A stretch of 64,000 bases of DNA from positions 1-64,000 of the forward strand of contig BQJU01000016.1 of NCBI GenBank assembly GCA_021604865.1. The letters are read 5' to 3'. A program made the position numbers and the translations under genes. Positions 17,919-27,648 of the stretch are shown piece by piece (the first letter of the stretch is position 1; every line of letters starts with the position of its first letter). Source of the DNA: Saprospiraceae bacterium (GTDB taxonomy: Bacteria > Bacteroidota > Bacteroidia > Chitinophagales > Saprospiraceae). The notes beneath the pieces were generated by a model that saw only the letters and a list, made by a program, of their open reading frames with translations, was not told where the DNA came from and did not search any database.

Positions 17919-20351
17919 ATGAGAATTTATCTACTATCTTTGTTAATGCTCCTTACCAGTCAGATAGCTTTAGGTCAATCACCTGTCATCCATACGGTTA
18001 CATTACAGTCTGCCGATGTAGAACAATATGGCAAACTGGAAGTAGTGCTTGACCTTTCAGCCACCTATACCAACCCTTATGATTATGATCAGATTGCCAT
18101 CACCGCACTTTTTACAGGGCCGAGTGGTCAGCAGCTATCTGTAGATGGTTTTTATATGCGGGATTATGTGCTGAATGAGACAACAGGAAATTTGATACCT
18201 GAGGGTACAACGGGGAAATTCAAACTGCGTTTTTCTCCTGACCAAACGGGCAATTGGTCATTTCAGGTATCAGTGAGTGATGTCAATGGGACGGGTACTT
18301 CTTCCTTGACAACCTTTAGCTGTGTGCCGATATCCAATCCAGAAAACAAGGGATTTGTCCGGTCAAATCTGACCAATTATCTTCAATTTGATAACGATGA
18401 ACAATACATTCCAGTAGGAGAAAATATTGCCTGGCAAAATACCAATGTCTTCCTGGACTACCGGAATTGGCTGACCGGGCTTAGTGAAAATGCGGGCAAT
18501 TTTTTTCGACTCTGGCATGCCCATTGGGGCCTGGGTATTGAATGGGAAAATGGCTCGAATGGTTTTGAAGGACTGCGACGTTACAAAGAAACCAATTCTC
18601 GATATCAGGATTGGATATTTGACTTTTGTGCAGAGAATGGCCTTTATGTGATGCTTTGCTTGCAACATCATGGACAGGTTTCTTCACAGGTCAATCCCAA
18701 TTGGAATGATAGTCCTTATAATGTAGCCAATGGTGGACCTTGCAATAATACCTGGGATTTTTTCACCAATGAAACGGCAAAGGCACATACCAAAAACCGA
18801 TTGCGTTATGTCGTAGCCCGCTGGGGGTATTCCCGTAGTATTATGTCGTGGGAATTGTTTAATGAAGTAGGTTGGACCGATGATTTTTCGAGCCATCAAT
18901 CCGAAATTGCCGACTGGCATGCTGAAATGGCTGTGTTCCTGAAGGAAAATGATCCTTACCGACATTTGGTGACCACCAGTTATGCCGGAGAGGATCAGGA
19001 TCCAGCCGTTTGGGCCAATCCGGATTTCGATTTTACCCAAACCCATTATTACCTCAATCTCTCAAACCTGGAACGGGCGCTGGTCGGCGGCGTGCGCAGC
19101 TATCTGGAAGATTTTGGAAAACCAACCCTGACTGGTGAATTTGGCCTTGGAGGATCTAGCAGCCTGACCAATGCCGATCCGGATGGCATTCACATTCATA
19201 ATGCCCTTTGGGGAACGCTATTTGGAGGGGGTATGGGAAGTGCCATGACCTGGTGGTGGGACAGCTATATACATCCACGAAATCTATATTACCATTTTGC
19301 TCCGGTGACTCAGGTGGCCGCTGATATCCCCTTCCTTGCGGAAAACATGTCGCCTGGCGATGCCTATGCTATTGGTGCGCCTGGCAATCTGGTCATCACA
19401 CCAACCCTCGGGTGGGCTGGCATTGGCGATGCGATCATCACCATCAATGAAAATGGTTCGCTGACGCCGGAAAATCCAGGCTTGGGTATCTTTTTATACG
19501 GATCGGAATGGAATACCGAATTGCGCAGCCCGCCAACTTTCGAATTGACTTATCCGAGTAGTGGCCAATTTACGGTAAAAACCAATTCGGATTCCGGCAC
19601 AGATCCGAAGATTGCCATCTACCTGGATGGCGTATTGATGTTAGAAGAAATGGCACTGGTCAATCAAAGTTATTCCATCAATGTGCCGCAGGGAAGCCAT
19701 ACTATCAAAGTCGACAATACGGGGACAGACTGGATCAGCATTGCTGCTTATACTTTTGAAGGTATTGGTTCCCAAATGGATACCTACGTCTTGTCATCAG
19801 AAAACCAGGAGGTAATGGCTGGCTGGGTATTAAACAATAGTTATAACCACGAATATCTTGCCGATAATGGCGCCCCTGATCCGATATTTGGAGGAGAGCT
19901 TGTCATAGATAATGTAATAAGTGGCAACTATTTGGTCAACTGGTATGACTGCCTGACAGGAGCCATAGTTCATAGTCAAAACGTCAATACAGCTATTGGC
20001 AATCAGCTATTCCTGCCCGTTCCTGAATTATTCTGGGATCTGGCCTTTCATGTGCAAAGGGATGGAGAGGTCAGTACCTCGGAACTGGCACAATCATTAC
20101 CCTTTAAGGTCTATCCCAATCCCGCTCTACCTGGAGAACGCCTCACGATTGAACAGGAAGAAATATCAGTTGATAGATTGAAAATTTCCCTCCTGGATGC
20201 GGCCGGTAAACAGGTTCAAATTGCTCAAAACGAAGGGTTTAATCATTCGGAATTTAGTCTGGCGAATAATTTACCTGCCGGCTTCTATTGGTTGAAGGTT
20301 GAAGGGTCTGGGAAAGTTGGAACCAAACCTGTAGTGGTTAGTAGTCGTTAA
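17919..20351 (+). CDS. DUF5060 / clan GH-A glycoside hydrolase with T9SS tail
   Basis: The 810-residue protein has a signal peptide (to about ALGQ, residue 20) and an N-terminal DUF5060-like beta domain (about 24-130, with YDYDQIAITALFTGPSG). A TIM-barrel domain follows (about 145-470). SWELFNEVGW gives acid/base Glu316 and PTLTGEFGLGG gives nucleophile Glu407, as in GH5-like clan A retaining enzymes. A beta-rich middle region comes next, and the last 80 residues (FKVYPNP...LPAGFYWLKVEG) are a T9SS type A sorting domain. It should be secreted and possibly surface-attached, acting on mannan or another plant-type glycan. The exact GH family is uncertain. It starts the divergent operon with GH3 and the exported AGE protein. 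Confidence 0.85.
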   Translation: MRIYLLSLLMLLTSQIALGQSPVIHTVTLQSADVEQYGKLEVVLDLSATYTNPYDYDQIAITALFTGPSGQQLSVDGFYMRDYVLNETTGNLIPEGTTGKFKLRFSPDQTGNWSFQVSVSDVNGTGTSSLTTFSCVPISNPENKGFVRSNLTNYLQFDNDEQYIPVGENIAWQNTNVFLDYRNWLTGLSENAGNFFRLWHAHWGLGIEWENGSNGFEGLRRYKETNSRYQDWIFDFCAENGLYVMLCLQHHGQVSSQVNPNWNDSPYNVANGGPCNNTWDFFTNETAKAHTKNRLRYVVARWGYSRSIMSWELFNEVGWTDDFSSHQSEIADWHAEMAVFLKENDPYRHLVTTSYAGEDQDPAVWANPDFDFTQTHYYLNLSNLERALVGGVRSYLEDFGKPTLTGEFGLGGSSSLTNADPDGIHIHNALWGTLFGGGMGSAMTWWWDSYIHPRNLYYHFAPVTQVAADIPFLAENMSPGDAYAIGAPGNLVITPTLGWAGIGDAIITINENGSLTPENPGLGIFLYGSEWNTELRSPPTFELTYPSSGQFTVKTNSDSGTDPKIAIYLDGVLMLEEMALVNQSYSINVPQGSHTIKVDNTGTDWISIAAYTFEGIGSQMDTYVLSSENQEVMAGWVLNNSYNHEYLADNGAPDPIFGGELVIDNVISGNYLVNWYDCLTGAIVHSQNVNTAIGNQLFLPVPELFWDLAFHVQRDGEVSTSELAQSLPFKVYPNPALPGERLTIEQEEISVDRLKISLLDAAGKQVQIAQNEGFNHSEFSLANNLPAGFYWLKVEGSGKVGTKPVVVSSR

Positions 20352-20414
20352 TCACAAAAAAGCAAAAACCTGGTGACTTCGTCCTGGGAAACAACGCTAT
20401 TAAATTTGCCCATA

Positions 20415-22679
20415 ATGAATCGAAACATCAAAAATTTCATCACGCTGCCCCCTTTTTTGACCTTGTGCCTGATTTTGTTGAGCCTTGGTCAAACTATACA
20501 GGCACAACAGGATCAGAATATGCAAGGAAAGATCAAAGCCCTAATGGCTAAAATGACGCTGGAAGATAAAGTAGGGGAAATGACTCAGCTAGCCATTAAT
20601 ACCATCTCGATGGGTGAAGGCTACAGTATGCAGGAACCCCATCAATTGGATCCCGCTGACCTTAAAAAAGTACTGTTGGATTTACGAGTGGGTTCCATCC
20701 TCAATGTGGCGGATCATGCCTATACCAAAGAACACTGGCATGAAATCATCACGGCTATTCAGGAGGTTGCTACCAAAGAAAAACCGACTGGTATTCCAGT
20801 GCTTTATGGTATCGATGCTATCCACGGCAATAATTATACCCTGGGTTCTACCTTGTTTCCACAGCAAATAAATCTGGCAGCAGGTTGGAATCCGGAACTG
20901 GCAGAAAAGATAGCTGCTATTACGGCTTACGAAACGCGGGCGTCCTGGATACCCTGGAATTTTTCGCCAGTGCTCGACATAGGCCGTGACCCCCGCTGGC
21001 CTCGTTTTTGGGAAACCTTTGGAGAAGATGTGCTCCTGGCTTCTGATATGGGTGAAGCTTTTATCCGCGGTAGCCAAGGGGATGATCCCAGTGCGCCGGA
21101 CAAGCTGGCTGCCTGCATGAAACATTTTTTAGGGTATAGTGGTCCCGTCAGCGGGAAAGATCGTACCCAGGCCCTGATTCCGGAACGGCAATTAAGGGAA
21201 TATTACCTGCCTACCTTCCAGCGGGCTATCCAGGCCGGGGCACTTACCGTCATGATCAATTCAGGAGAGATGAATGGCATTCCAGTACATTGCAATAAAG
21301 CTATTTTGACAGATCTGTTGCGCACTGAGTTGGGATTCAAAGGATTGGCAGTAAGCGATTGGGAGGATATTGGCTATTTACAAACCCGCCACCGGGTAGC
21401 CAAAGACTACAAAGATGCCATCAGACTGGCCATTAATGCCGGTATTGATATGGCAATGGTTCCAATGGATTTGAAATTTCCGATTTTGCTCAAGGAACTG
21501 GTAGAGGAAGGCGCTGTACCAATGTCTCGAATTGATGAATCCGTAGAGCGCATCCTAAAGGTGAAATATCAATTGGGACTATTTGAAGCGCCCTACCATG
21601 AAAACTATGATTATTCAAAATTCGGATCAGAAGAGCATACTGCTGTAAGTTTGGAAGCGGCCCTGGAAAGCATTACCCTTTTAAAAAATGAGCAGGCTTT
21701 ACCCTTGGCAAAAAATAGTAAAGTGCTGGTAACCGGGCCAACTGCAAACGCCATGATGTGCCTGAACGGAGGTTGGAGCCGTACCTGGCAAGGCAACAGT
21801 CCAAAGTGGGATGCCGAAGACAACAAAAAAACGATTCTGGAAGCTATCCAGGATAAAATTGGTAAAGATCAGGTGACCTATCACGAGGGGGCTACTTATG
21901 ACAAATTGACAAAGGTAGATGCGGTAACTTCGGCTGCGGCCAATGTTGATGCAGTCATCGTTTGCTTGGGAGAAATGCCGTATACGGAAACGCCCGGTGA
22001 TATAGAAGACCTGCATCTGCCCGTGGCTCAACAACAATTGGTTGAGGCTGTAGCCAAATCCGGAAAACCGGTGATCGTCGTATTGGTAGAAGGCCGTCCG
22101 CGACTCATCAGCCGGTTTGAAGACAAAGCTACAGCCATCCTTGATGCCTACCTGCCTGGCAATGAAGGAGGAAGGGCGATTGCAGAATTGCTTTTTGGCG
22201 ATGCAAATCCTTCTGGGAAATTGCCTTTTACCTATCCGAGGGAAGCTAATGCGTTGCTTAATTATGATCATCGTGGAACTGATTTGGCTGGTCCATTGGG
22301 GTTCAACCCTCAATTTGAATTTGGTTTTGGCTTGAGTTATACCACCTTTGAATATAGCGAGCTGAAGCTTGATCGGAAAGAACTGACTGAAGATGGTGCT
22401 ATTGAAATCAGTGTTCAAGTAAAAAATACTGGTGATCGTGTTGGTAGAGAAGTGGTGCAATTATATATCACGGATAAAGTGGCTAGCATAACTCCCGCTG
22501 TAAAACGCCTGCGTGGCTACCAGAAAATCACGTTGAAACCCGGAGAAAGTAAACAAGTGAATTTTAGCATTAAATCGAAGAATCTGGCATTTGTAGGTGT
22601 AGATAATAAATGGGTGACCGAAGTTGGAGATTTTGAAATTAGTATTGGCGGATTGAAAGAAACCCTTAGTTTCAAATAA
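20415..22679 (+). CDS. GH3 beta-glucosidase-type enzyme
   Basis: The 754-residue protein resembles BglX-type GH3 enzymes. It has a signal peptide (to TIQAQQ), an N-terminal barrel with SPVLDIGRDPRWPRFWETFG and KHFLGYSGP, the nucleophile in GLAVSDWEDIG (Asp315), an alpha/beta sandwich, and a C-terminal fibronectin III-like domain. The frame opens with a GTG at 20373, but the ATG at 20415 directly precedes the signal peptide. It is likely periplasmic and removes terminal beta-linked glucose (or mannose) from oligosaccharides such as those of glucomannan. It lies 63 bases after the DUF5060 hydrolase and 6 bases before the next gene, so they are probably co-transcribed. Confidence 0.9.
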   Translation: MNRNIKNFITLPPFLTLCLILLSLGQTIQAQQDQNMQGKIKALMAKMTLEDKVGEMTQLAINTISMGEGYSMQEPHQLDPADLKKVLLDLRVGSILNVADHAYTKEHWHEIITAIQEVATKEKPTGIPVLYGIDAIHGNNYTLGSTLFPQQINLAAGWNPELAEKIAAITAYETRASWIPWNFSPVLDIGRDPRWPRFWETFGEDVLLASDMGEAFIRGSQGDDPSAPDKLAACMKHFLGYSGPVSGKDRTQALIPERQLREYYLPTFQRAIQAGALTVMINSGEMNGIPVHCNKAILTDLLRTELGFKGLAVSDWEDIGYLQTRHRVAKDYKDAIRLAINAGIDMAMVPMDLKFPILLKELVEEGAVPMSRIDESVERILKVKYQLGLFEAPYHENYDYSKFGSEEHTAVSLEAALESITLLKNEQALPLAKNSKVLVTGPTANAMMCLNGGWSRTWQGNSPKWDAEDNKKTILEAIQDKIGKDQVTYHEGATYDKLTKVDAVTSAAANVDAVIVCLGEMPYTETPGDIEDLHLPVAQQQLVEAVAKSGKPVIVVLVEGRPRLISRFEDKATAILDAYLPGNEGGRAIAELLFGDANPSGKLPFTYPREANALLNYDHRGTDLAGPLGFNPQFEFGFGLSYTTFEYSELKLDRKELTEDGAIEISVQVKNTGDRVGREVVQLYITDKVASITPAVKRLRGYQKITLKPGESKQVNFSIKSKNLAFVGVDNKWVTEVGDFEISIGGLKETLSFK

Positions 22680-22685
22680 CCCGAT

Positions 22686-24011
22686 ATGTTTAGGTTAATC
22701 AGATGGATATGGGTCCCCCTATTGCTAGTTGGGTGGATCATCATGAGTTATCGCACCCAAGATCAACGCAACCTTTTCCTTGGTGTCTCCATCCAGGAGA
22801 TCGAAAAGGAAAGGGATGACTTATTGCATTCCTGGTACCCCAGAATTGTAGATACCATCAGCGGTGGCTACTGGACAAATTTTGAATACGATTGGACACC
22901 CTCGGAATCGCAATCAAAGATGTTGGTTACGCAGGCACGTGGCTTGTGGACAGCTGCTCGGGCTGCGCAGGTTTATCCTCAGGAAAAAATATTCCGCCAG
23001 GCTGCAGCCCATGGATTTACTTTTCTCACCAAAATAATGTGGGATGAAAAGCAGGGTGGATTCAGTCAATATTATCCGGGTTCAGAAAATGACTATCAAC
23101 TGACCTATGGCAATGCCTTTGCATTATACGCTATGGCGGAATACGCAAAAATCAATCCTGATCCGGCAGTACTGACCTGGCTGGAGAAATCTTTTGTTTG
23201 GTTAGAAGAAGTGGCTCATGATCCTGAACATTTAGGCTACTTCAATTTGATTTATCCGGAGGGATTAGCAGATAGTCTTAAAACGGGGGCAAACTGGGGC
23301 GACCCTTTGGGGAAAGATCAAAACTCCAGCATCCACATTTTGGAGGCATTGACCAATGTGTATCAGGTTTGGCCGGATGAATTGGTCAAAAAAAGGCTGG
23401 CTGAAATCTTTCATCTGGTGAGGGATACGATGGTACACGCCGATGGTTATTTGCGCTTATTTTATACTCAGAACTGGCAGCCCATCAATCATCAGGATTC
23501 CACGCGAGACTATATTCTGGAGCATTTGTATTTTGACCATCGATCTTTTGGGCACGATATCGAAACAGCCTATTTATTGCTGGATGCTTCCAAAGTATTG
23601 TATGGAAAATATGATTTGACTACATTAGCGGTTGCCAAAAAGTTGGTACATCAAACGCTTGCCAATGGCTTTGATCAGGACTATTACGGCCTTTTTGATC
23701 GTGCTTACCAGTTCCCTGGAAAATTAGATCTTGAGATTGTCAACAAAGAAAAGAATTGGTGGGGGCAAGCAGAAGCCTGGCATACCTTAGCGCTAATGTC
23801 GACCATTTACCCTAAAGAGGCGAAATACCAGGAAGCTTTTCAAAGTATGTGGCGTTATATAAAATCCGAAATGATCGACTACCAATACGGTGGTTGGTAC
23901 AACAATGGCCTGGATACTGATCCGGCAAATAAAACCGCCCGAAAGGCTCATGAATGGAAAAGTGCATATCACAATGGCCGGGCTTTGATGCAGGTTTTGG
24001 AATATCGGTGA
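22686..24011 (+). CDS. Exported AGE-family epimerase paralogue
   Basis: The 441-residue protein belongs to the same superfamily as the epimerase at 12055. All three catalytic-type histidines are present: SIHILEALTNVYQ (His217), RSFGHDIETAYLLLD (His290) and SAYHNGRALMQ (His429), plus KNWWGQAEAWHTL. Unlike known 2-epimerases it begins with a hydrophobic segment, MFRLIRWIWVPLLLVGWIIM, implying export or a membrane anchor with the catalytic domain in the periplasm. The substrate is unknown; periplasmic epimerization of manno- or gluco-oligosaccharides is a reasonable guess from the neighbours. A non-epimerase role within the (alpha/alpha)6 fold cannot be excluded. It ends the operon, directly followed by a GGTTTAGG array. 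Confidence 0.85.
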   Translation: MFRLIRWIWVPLLLVGWIIMSYRTQDQRNLFLGVSIQEIEKERDDLLHSWYPRIVDTISGGYWTNFEYDWTPSESQSKMLVTQARGLWTAARAAQVYPQEKIFRQAAAHGFTFLTKIMWDEKQGGFSQYYPGSENDYQLTYGNAFALYAMAEYAKINPDPAVLTWLEKSFVWLEEVAHDPEHLGYFNLIYPEGLADSLKTGANWGDPLGKDQNSSIHILEALTNVYQVWPDELVKKRLAEIFHLVRDTMVHADGYLRLFYTQNWQPINHQDSTRDYILEHLYFDHRSFGHDIETAYLLLDASKVLYGKYDLTTLAVAKKLVHQTLANGFDQDYYGLFDRAYQFPGKLDLEIVNKEKNWWGQAEAWHTLALMSTIYPKEAKYQEAFQSMWRYIKSEMIDYQYGGWYNNGLDTDPANKTARKAHEWKSAYHNGRALMQVLEYR

Positions 24012-24014
24012 GAA

Positions 24015-24208
24015 GGGAAACAGGTTTAGGATGGAATGGTGGTTTAGAATGGAGTAGCTCTTTCCAATTCTTTCGGTTTTTCCAGTTCTTATGGGGAAAT
24101 TGGTTTAGGAAAGTTTAGGAGGTTTAGGGGTAGCAGAGGGGAGTAGAACGGAGTAGCTCTTTCCAATTCTTTCGGTTTTTTTAGCCCTTTCGGGGAAACA
24201 GGTTTAGC
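24015..24208. repeat. GGTTTAGG array, inverted counterpart of 133-672
   Basis: Two units with GGAGTAGCTCTTTCCAATTC, then TTTCGGTTTTT (24052 and 24149), are interspersed with GGTTTAGG runs. They are the reverse complement of units at 28830-29000. The array starts right after the AGE stop and leads into the right arm of the long inverted repeat. Confidence 0.85.
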
Positions 24209-24340
24209 AGGTTTTAGGGGGGAATTAGAGAATAGCGCCTGTGGGTGTTTGAAAGGTTCAAATAGGTTAGATGCCATGCGTCAGGAAGTCTTCTCGAAAG
24301 CCAGCTATGGGAAAATTTTAGATCATTGATTTTCAGGTCT
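24209..24340. repeat. Right arm of the 132-bp long inverted repeat
   Basis: This is the reverse complement of bases 1-132 with one mismatch. Its outer end TTTTCAGGTCT recurs once more at 24452-24462 in direct orientation. Confidence 0.9.
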
Positions 24341-24719
24341 TGGGCAAAATGACCACAAAGTGGTCAAACTATGTTAGCACAAAACGGGCCGTGCATTTTC
24401 GACTACAGCGTAGTCGCAGTATAGACAAAGCCGAATCATGCGCTACCGATTTTTCAGGTCTTCATTTCAGGGCATACCGACCGATATTGCGTTTAGACCA
24501 GTTAGGTTTTTGGCGATAGGTTTTTGGAGGGTGGAAAAGTGGACCTGTAGGGGGGAATTGGTTTAGAGGGGTTTAGGTGGTTTAGGGAGGTTTAGGGTTT
24601 AGGTGGTTTAGGAAAGTTTAGCAGGTTTAGAGGTAGAAGAGGTGGTTTAAACCGAGACAACGCTTTCCAATCCTTTCATCTTTTTTTAGAATTGAGAACT
24701 AAATTTTAACACATATACC
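24341..24719. other. Gene-free stretch with two small palindromes and a GGTTTAGG array
   Basis: GACCAC/GTGGTC (24351-24365) and CGACTAC/GTAGTCG (24400-24416) are perfect small hairpins with three-base loops. From about 24560 to 24650 there is another GGTTTAGG array. No coding potential is seen. The last 30 bases are the leader of the ThuA-like gene. Confidence 0.6.
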
Positions 24720-25486
24720 ATGACAAATTCCCACGCTTTAAAGGGCTTGATTTTCGCCTTGTTAATCCCCGTTTTGGGCTTCACACAAAAACAATTTAAT
24801 GCCTTATTGTTTCCCGAACGGTTGGTTTTCATCATGTGTCGATCAATGAAGGGGTTGACGCGATGCGCAAGCTTGCTGACCGCCATGCTTTTAATCTGGA
24901 CTGGCATGAAGACCCTGCTAAATTTAATGAGGAGAGCTTAAAAAACTATGACGTCGTCATTTTTCTCAATACGACGGGAGATATTTTTAATGAAGATCAG
25001 CAGAAAGCTTTTGAAAAATTCATACAATCCGGTAAAGGATATGTGGGTATACACAGTGCGTCAGATACAGAGTATGAATGGGAATGGTATACCAAATTAG
25101 TAGGCAGGATGTTCCATATTCATCCAGCCATTCAAACAGCTATTATTCAAGTAGAAGACAGCAATTTTCCCGGACTGGAACGGATGCCCAAAAACCGCTT
25201 GTGGACCGACGAATGGTACGAATTCGGCGAAGAAAAAATCAAGAGCCTCAACTACCTGATAACTGTTGACGAAAAGACCTTTGCTCCCAAAGTGAAATGG
25301 GACAAAAAGGTTGGCAACGGCATGGGGGATTTCCATCCTTTAGCCTGGTACCATGAATATGATGGCGGTCGCTCCTTTTACACTGGCATGGGACACATGC
25401 CCAGTACCTATAGTGATCCTTTATTTTTGGAGCATATTTTTGGTGGGATTTATTGGGCGGCTACCGGAAAAGGGGTGAAGAAATAG
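24720..25486 (+). pseudogene. ThuA-like protein, interrupted by a frameshift
   Basis: The first part (from ATG 24720) is a signal peptide followed by KQFNALLF. The rest of the ThuA domain continues in a different frame as RTVGFHHVSINEGVDAMRKL, then YDVVIFLNTTGDIF, GYVGIHSASDTEYEW and GMGHMPSTYSDP. The join is at TTTCCCGAACGG (24810-24821). One extra C would restore a full-length ThuA protein of about 255 residues, so a one-base deletion in the C run at 24813-24815, or a sequencing error there, is the simplest reading. A shorter product from the ATG at 24836 would lack the signal and first strand. ThuA domains adopt a glutamine-amidotransferase-like fold and occur in sugar-metabolism loci. It ends 10 bases from the convergent GH30-like gene. 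Confidence 0.85.
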
Positions 25487-25496
25487 GGGATTAGAT

Positions 25497-27449
25497 TTAA
25501 CCCTTACTCATCAAGGTCATAAAACACAACGTCTCCAGCCTAAATGTCACCTCTCCATCTTTTACCCGAATGCGTTTTTGTTTTTCCATCGACCGTTTTT
25601 GGTCGGTAACAAAGACATCCATTCGTTTTACCTGATCTGGCAAGCCGGTGATGGTGACTTCACGGGTAGGGCCATTGTTTACCAGATGGATGGCGTAGCT
25701 TTTTTCATCATTATCGCCCAAAGCTGCACAGGTGAGGTCTTTTTTGTTAGATTTCAGCGGCATGACGGCCAGATTTTCAGGTGTAGAACCCAATTGTTTG
25801 AGGTTCCAGAAGCGCTGGGTAGGGTAGAGGGGAGTCTCTTCGCCATAGATGCCACCACCGGCCAGTGCAGAATAATCGGAAGTGAGTTGCCATTGCAAAA
25901 TAGAGGCTGGTTGACACACTGCGATCATCCGGGTATAGAGTTCAATTTCCTCCCGGGCATAAATTTCTTCCTTAAATATTTGGGGATAGCGCCAGGCAGC
26001 AGCATCAATGCTACCTTCTCCTACCAGTAGTGGCAGATTCAGGCGTTTGGCAGCAGCAGCCCATTTCTTCAAAGTTTCATTGCTACAGCCCCGCCAGGAA
26101 TGAAAAGAAACAGCGCCAAGGTATGGGTAGGTTTCGGGATCGTCCATAGCCTTATCAATAAAGGCATAACCATTGGCATCAGCAGTATCTCCCAATACCA
26201 GTTTGGTCTTTAATCCTTTGGATTGCATATACGCTCCCAATCCTTTGATTAAATCAAGATGTTCCTGATCTGTTTGCCTGATGTCGATCCCCAGATCCGA
26301 TTCATTGAAGGAAAACATCACGACCTCAACGCCATAATGTTTTTTAAGGTAAAGGATGTAATCGGTGATGGAGGCATAAATCTCCAGCATCCTGTCGGGA
26401 TTTAAGGGATTGCCAAACTGCCCATCTGGACCTCGGCCGCTTTTATGTTTGCCAATAATCGCCCAATCCGGTCCAAACCAGTTGGAGAGGATCACGGGCA
26501 TGCCCATTTTGTGTAACCTTTGCGCCATTTCCATGGCGGCTTGCACCCTGGGATGTAGCCCCTTTGTTTCGGCTGCCTTGTTAGGATCAATACTATCCAC
26601 AGGATGCCAGTATTGCCAGGGCATTTCCACCCGTCCCCAGGCTACACGTAGATTATCCAGGCAATAGTCGATCACCTGTGGGTCAAGGCGGGGATTCTGG
26701 ATGCGAAAATTACCACCAATACCCTGAAATACTTCACCTTGCTGTGTGGGATCGAGCGTTAGCAATATCGGGTCCCTATCGATCTCACCACTGGCGGTTA
26801 AGGTGAATGTTTTTTGCTCGGTTTGTCCTTTGATAACTGGACCATCTACAATACCCAGATAAATTTGTAGACTGGTATCTCCACGACTGGTATCGGCTTT
26901 GATCACTATTTCTGTGGCCTCATTAGCCAAAATTTCCAGTTGTCGACGTGGTGATATAAAACGGGCACCTTTTGCGACAATACGTAAGATTTCGTGTTTG
27001 CCACTCGCTGCGGCCGGACTTAGCACAGGAGCTTCGGGTTCAATCAATTCCACCTTGCCATCCAGGTAATCTTCCGATGGAAGATCCAGGCAGTAATAAG
27101 CACCAACAATACTGGTATCTTCCCGGCACTCAAAAGCCACCTTTACAATGGCTGTTCCTACCTTTCCTCCTTCAATAGTTTTGGTGAAAAACAAGCTGTC
27201 CAGCCGAATTTCAACCTCTTGTAGATTGCCTTTTCGACTGTAATAAGAGCGTTGTCTTTCCTTGGCGGATTTACGCACTTTGTCCCAGTTGGCACTCACT
27301 ACCCGAATACTGCTTTCAAAGGCCATCAATTGGCCATCGATACGGATACCATTTAAGTTGCCCCAGGCGGTAACTTCGGGTTGACTAACCATCGATGTGG
27401 CTAGAAAGAGAGATGAAAAGATTAATAAACTAAGCTTTTTGATAACCAT
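25497..27449 (-). CDS. GH30-like clan GH-A glycoside hydrolase
   Basis: From the ATG at 27449 the protein is 650 residues, with a signal peptide ending ATSMVSQ. A longer frame opens at 27479 but adds only ten residues before the signal. An N-terminal beta domain (to about 225) precedes a TIM barrel opening with GEVFQGIGGNFRI, the block seen in GH30 enzymes. MFSFNESDLG supplies acid/base Glu383 and LLVGEGSIDAAAW nucleophile Glu478. The C-terminus is a beta sandwich. It is probably periplasmic or secreted, with an unassigned substrate; glucan, xylan or fucose-containing targets are all known in related families. It is convergent with the ThuA-like gene. Confidence 0.8.
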   Translation of the reverse strand: MVIKKLSLLIFSSLFLATSMVSQPEVTAWGNLNGIRIDGQLMAFESSIRVVSANWDKVRKSAKERQRSYYSRKGNLQEVEIRLDSLFFTKTIEGGKVGTAIVKVAFECREDTSIVGAYYCLDLPSEDYLDGKVELIEPEAPVLSPAAASGKHEILRIVAKGARFISPRRQLEILANEATEIVIKADTSRGDTSLQIYLGIVDGPVIKGQTEQKTFTLTASGEIDRDPILLTLDPTQQGEVFQGIGGNFRIQNPRLDPQVIDYCLDNLRVAWGRVEMPWQYWHPVDSIDPNKAAETKGLHPRVQAAMEMAQRLHKMGMPVILSNWFGPDWAIIGKHKSGRGPDGQFGNPLNPDRMLEIYASITDYILYLKKHYGVEVVMFSFNESDLGIDIRQTDQEHLDLIKGLGAYMQSKGLKTKLVLGDTADANGYAFIDKAMDDPETYPYLGAVSFHSWRGCSNETLKKWAAAAKRLNLPLLVGEGSIDAAAWRYPQIFKEEIYAREEIELYTRMIAVCQPASILQWQLTSDYSALAGGGIYGEETPLYPTQRFWNLKQLGSTPENLAVMPLKSNKKDLTCAALGDNDEKSYAIHLVNNGPTREVTITGLPDQVKRMDVFVTDQKRSMEKQKRIRVKDGEVTFRLETLCFMTLMSKG

Positions 27450-27648
27450 TTTTTGTCTCCCTGAAAAAGGCATAAGCAACTGATTTTAAAGTAGATTGTT
27501 TTGTCTCACGTACCAGTCAAAATTTTTGGCTACCGCCCGACCTCAAAGTCGGCTTTCGTCAAGCTACCAAGCCGTCCATTCCCCCATAAAAAAGCTGGCT
27601 TTCAGCGCTTTTAGGTCAACCAAATGAATTTGGTAGGTACGAGCCCGC

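Noticed and set aside
17729-18052. 107-residue plus-strand ORF upstream of the DUF5060 gene
   Set aside because: It runs through the terminator-like hairpin and into the real gene in another frame. I considered a leader peptide but saw no supporting codon bias.
21699-22460. 253-residue minus-strand ORF opposite GH3
   Set aside because: It is antisense to a well-supported GH3 gene and has no domain or start context.
24810-24821. Programmed -1 frameshift in the ThuA-like gene
   Set aside because: The zero-frame codons at the site do not form an X XXY YYZ heptamer and no downstream structure stands out, so a deletion or sequencing error is simpler.
27530-27600. Possible fifth copy of the GCATGTTTGGAGG palindromic element
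   Set aside because: It shares only GACCTCAAAGTCGGCTTTCG with the family and lacks both ends.
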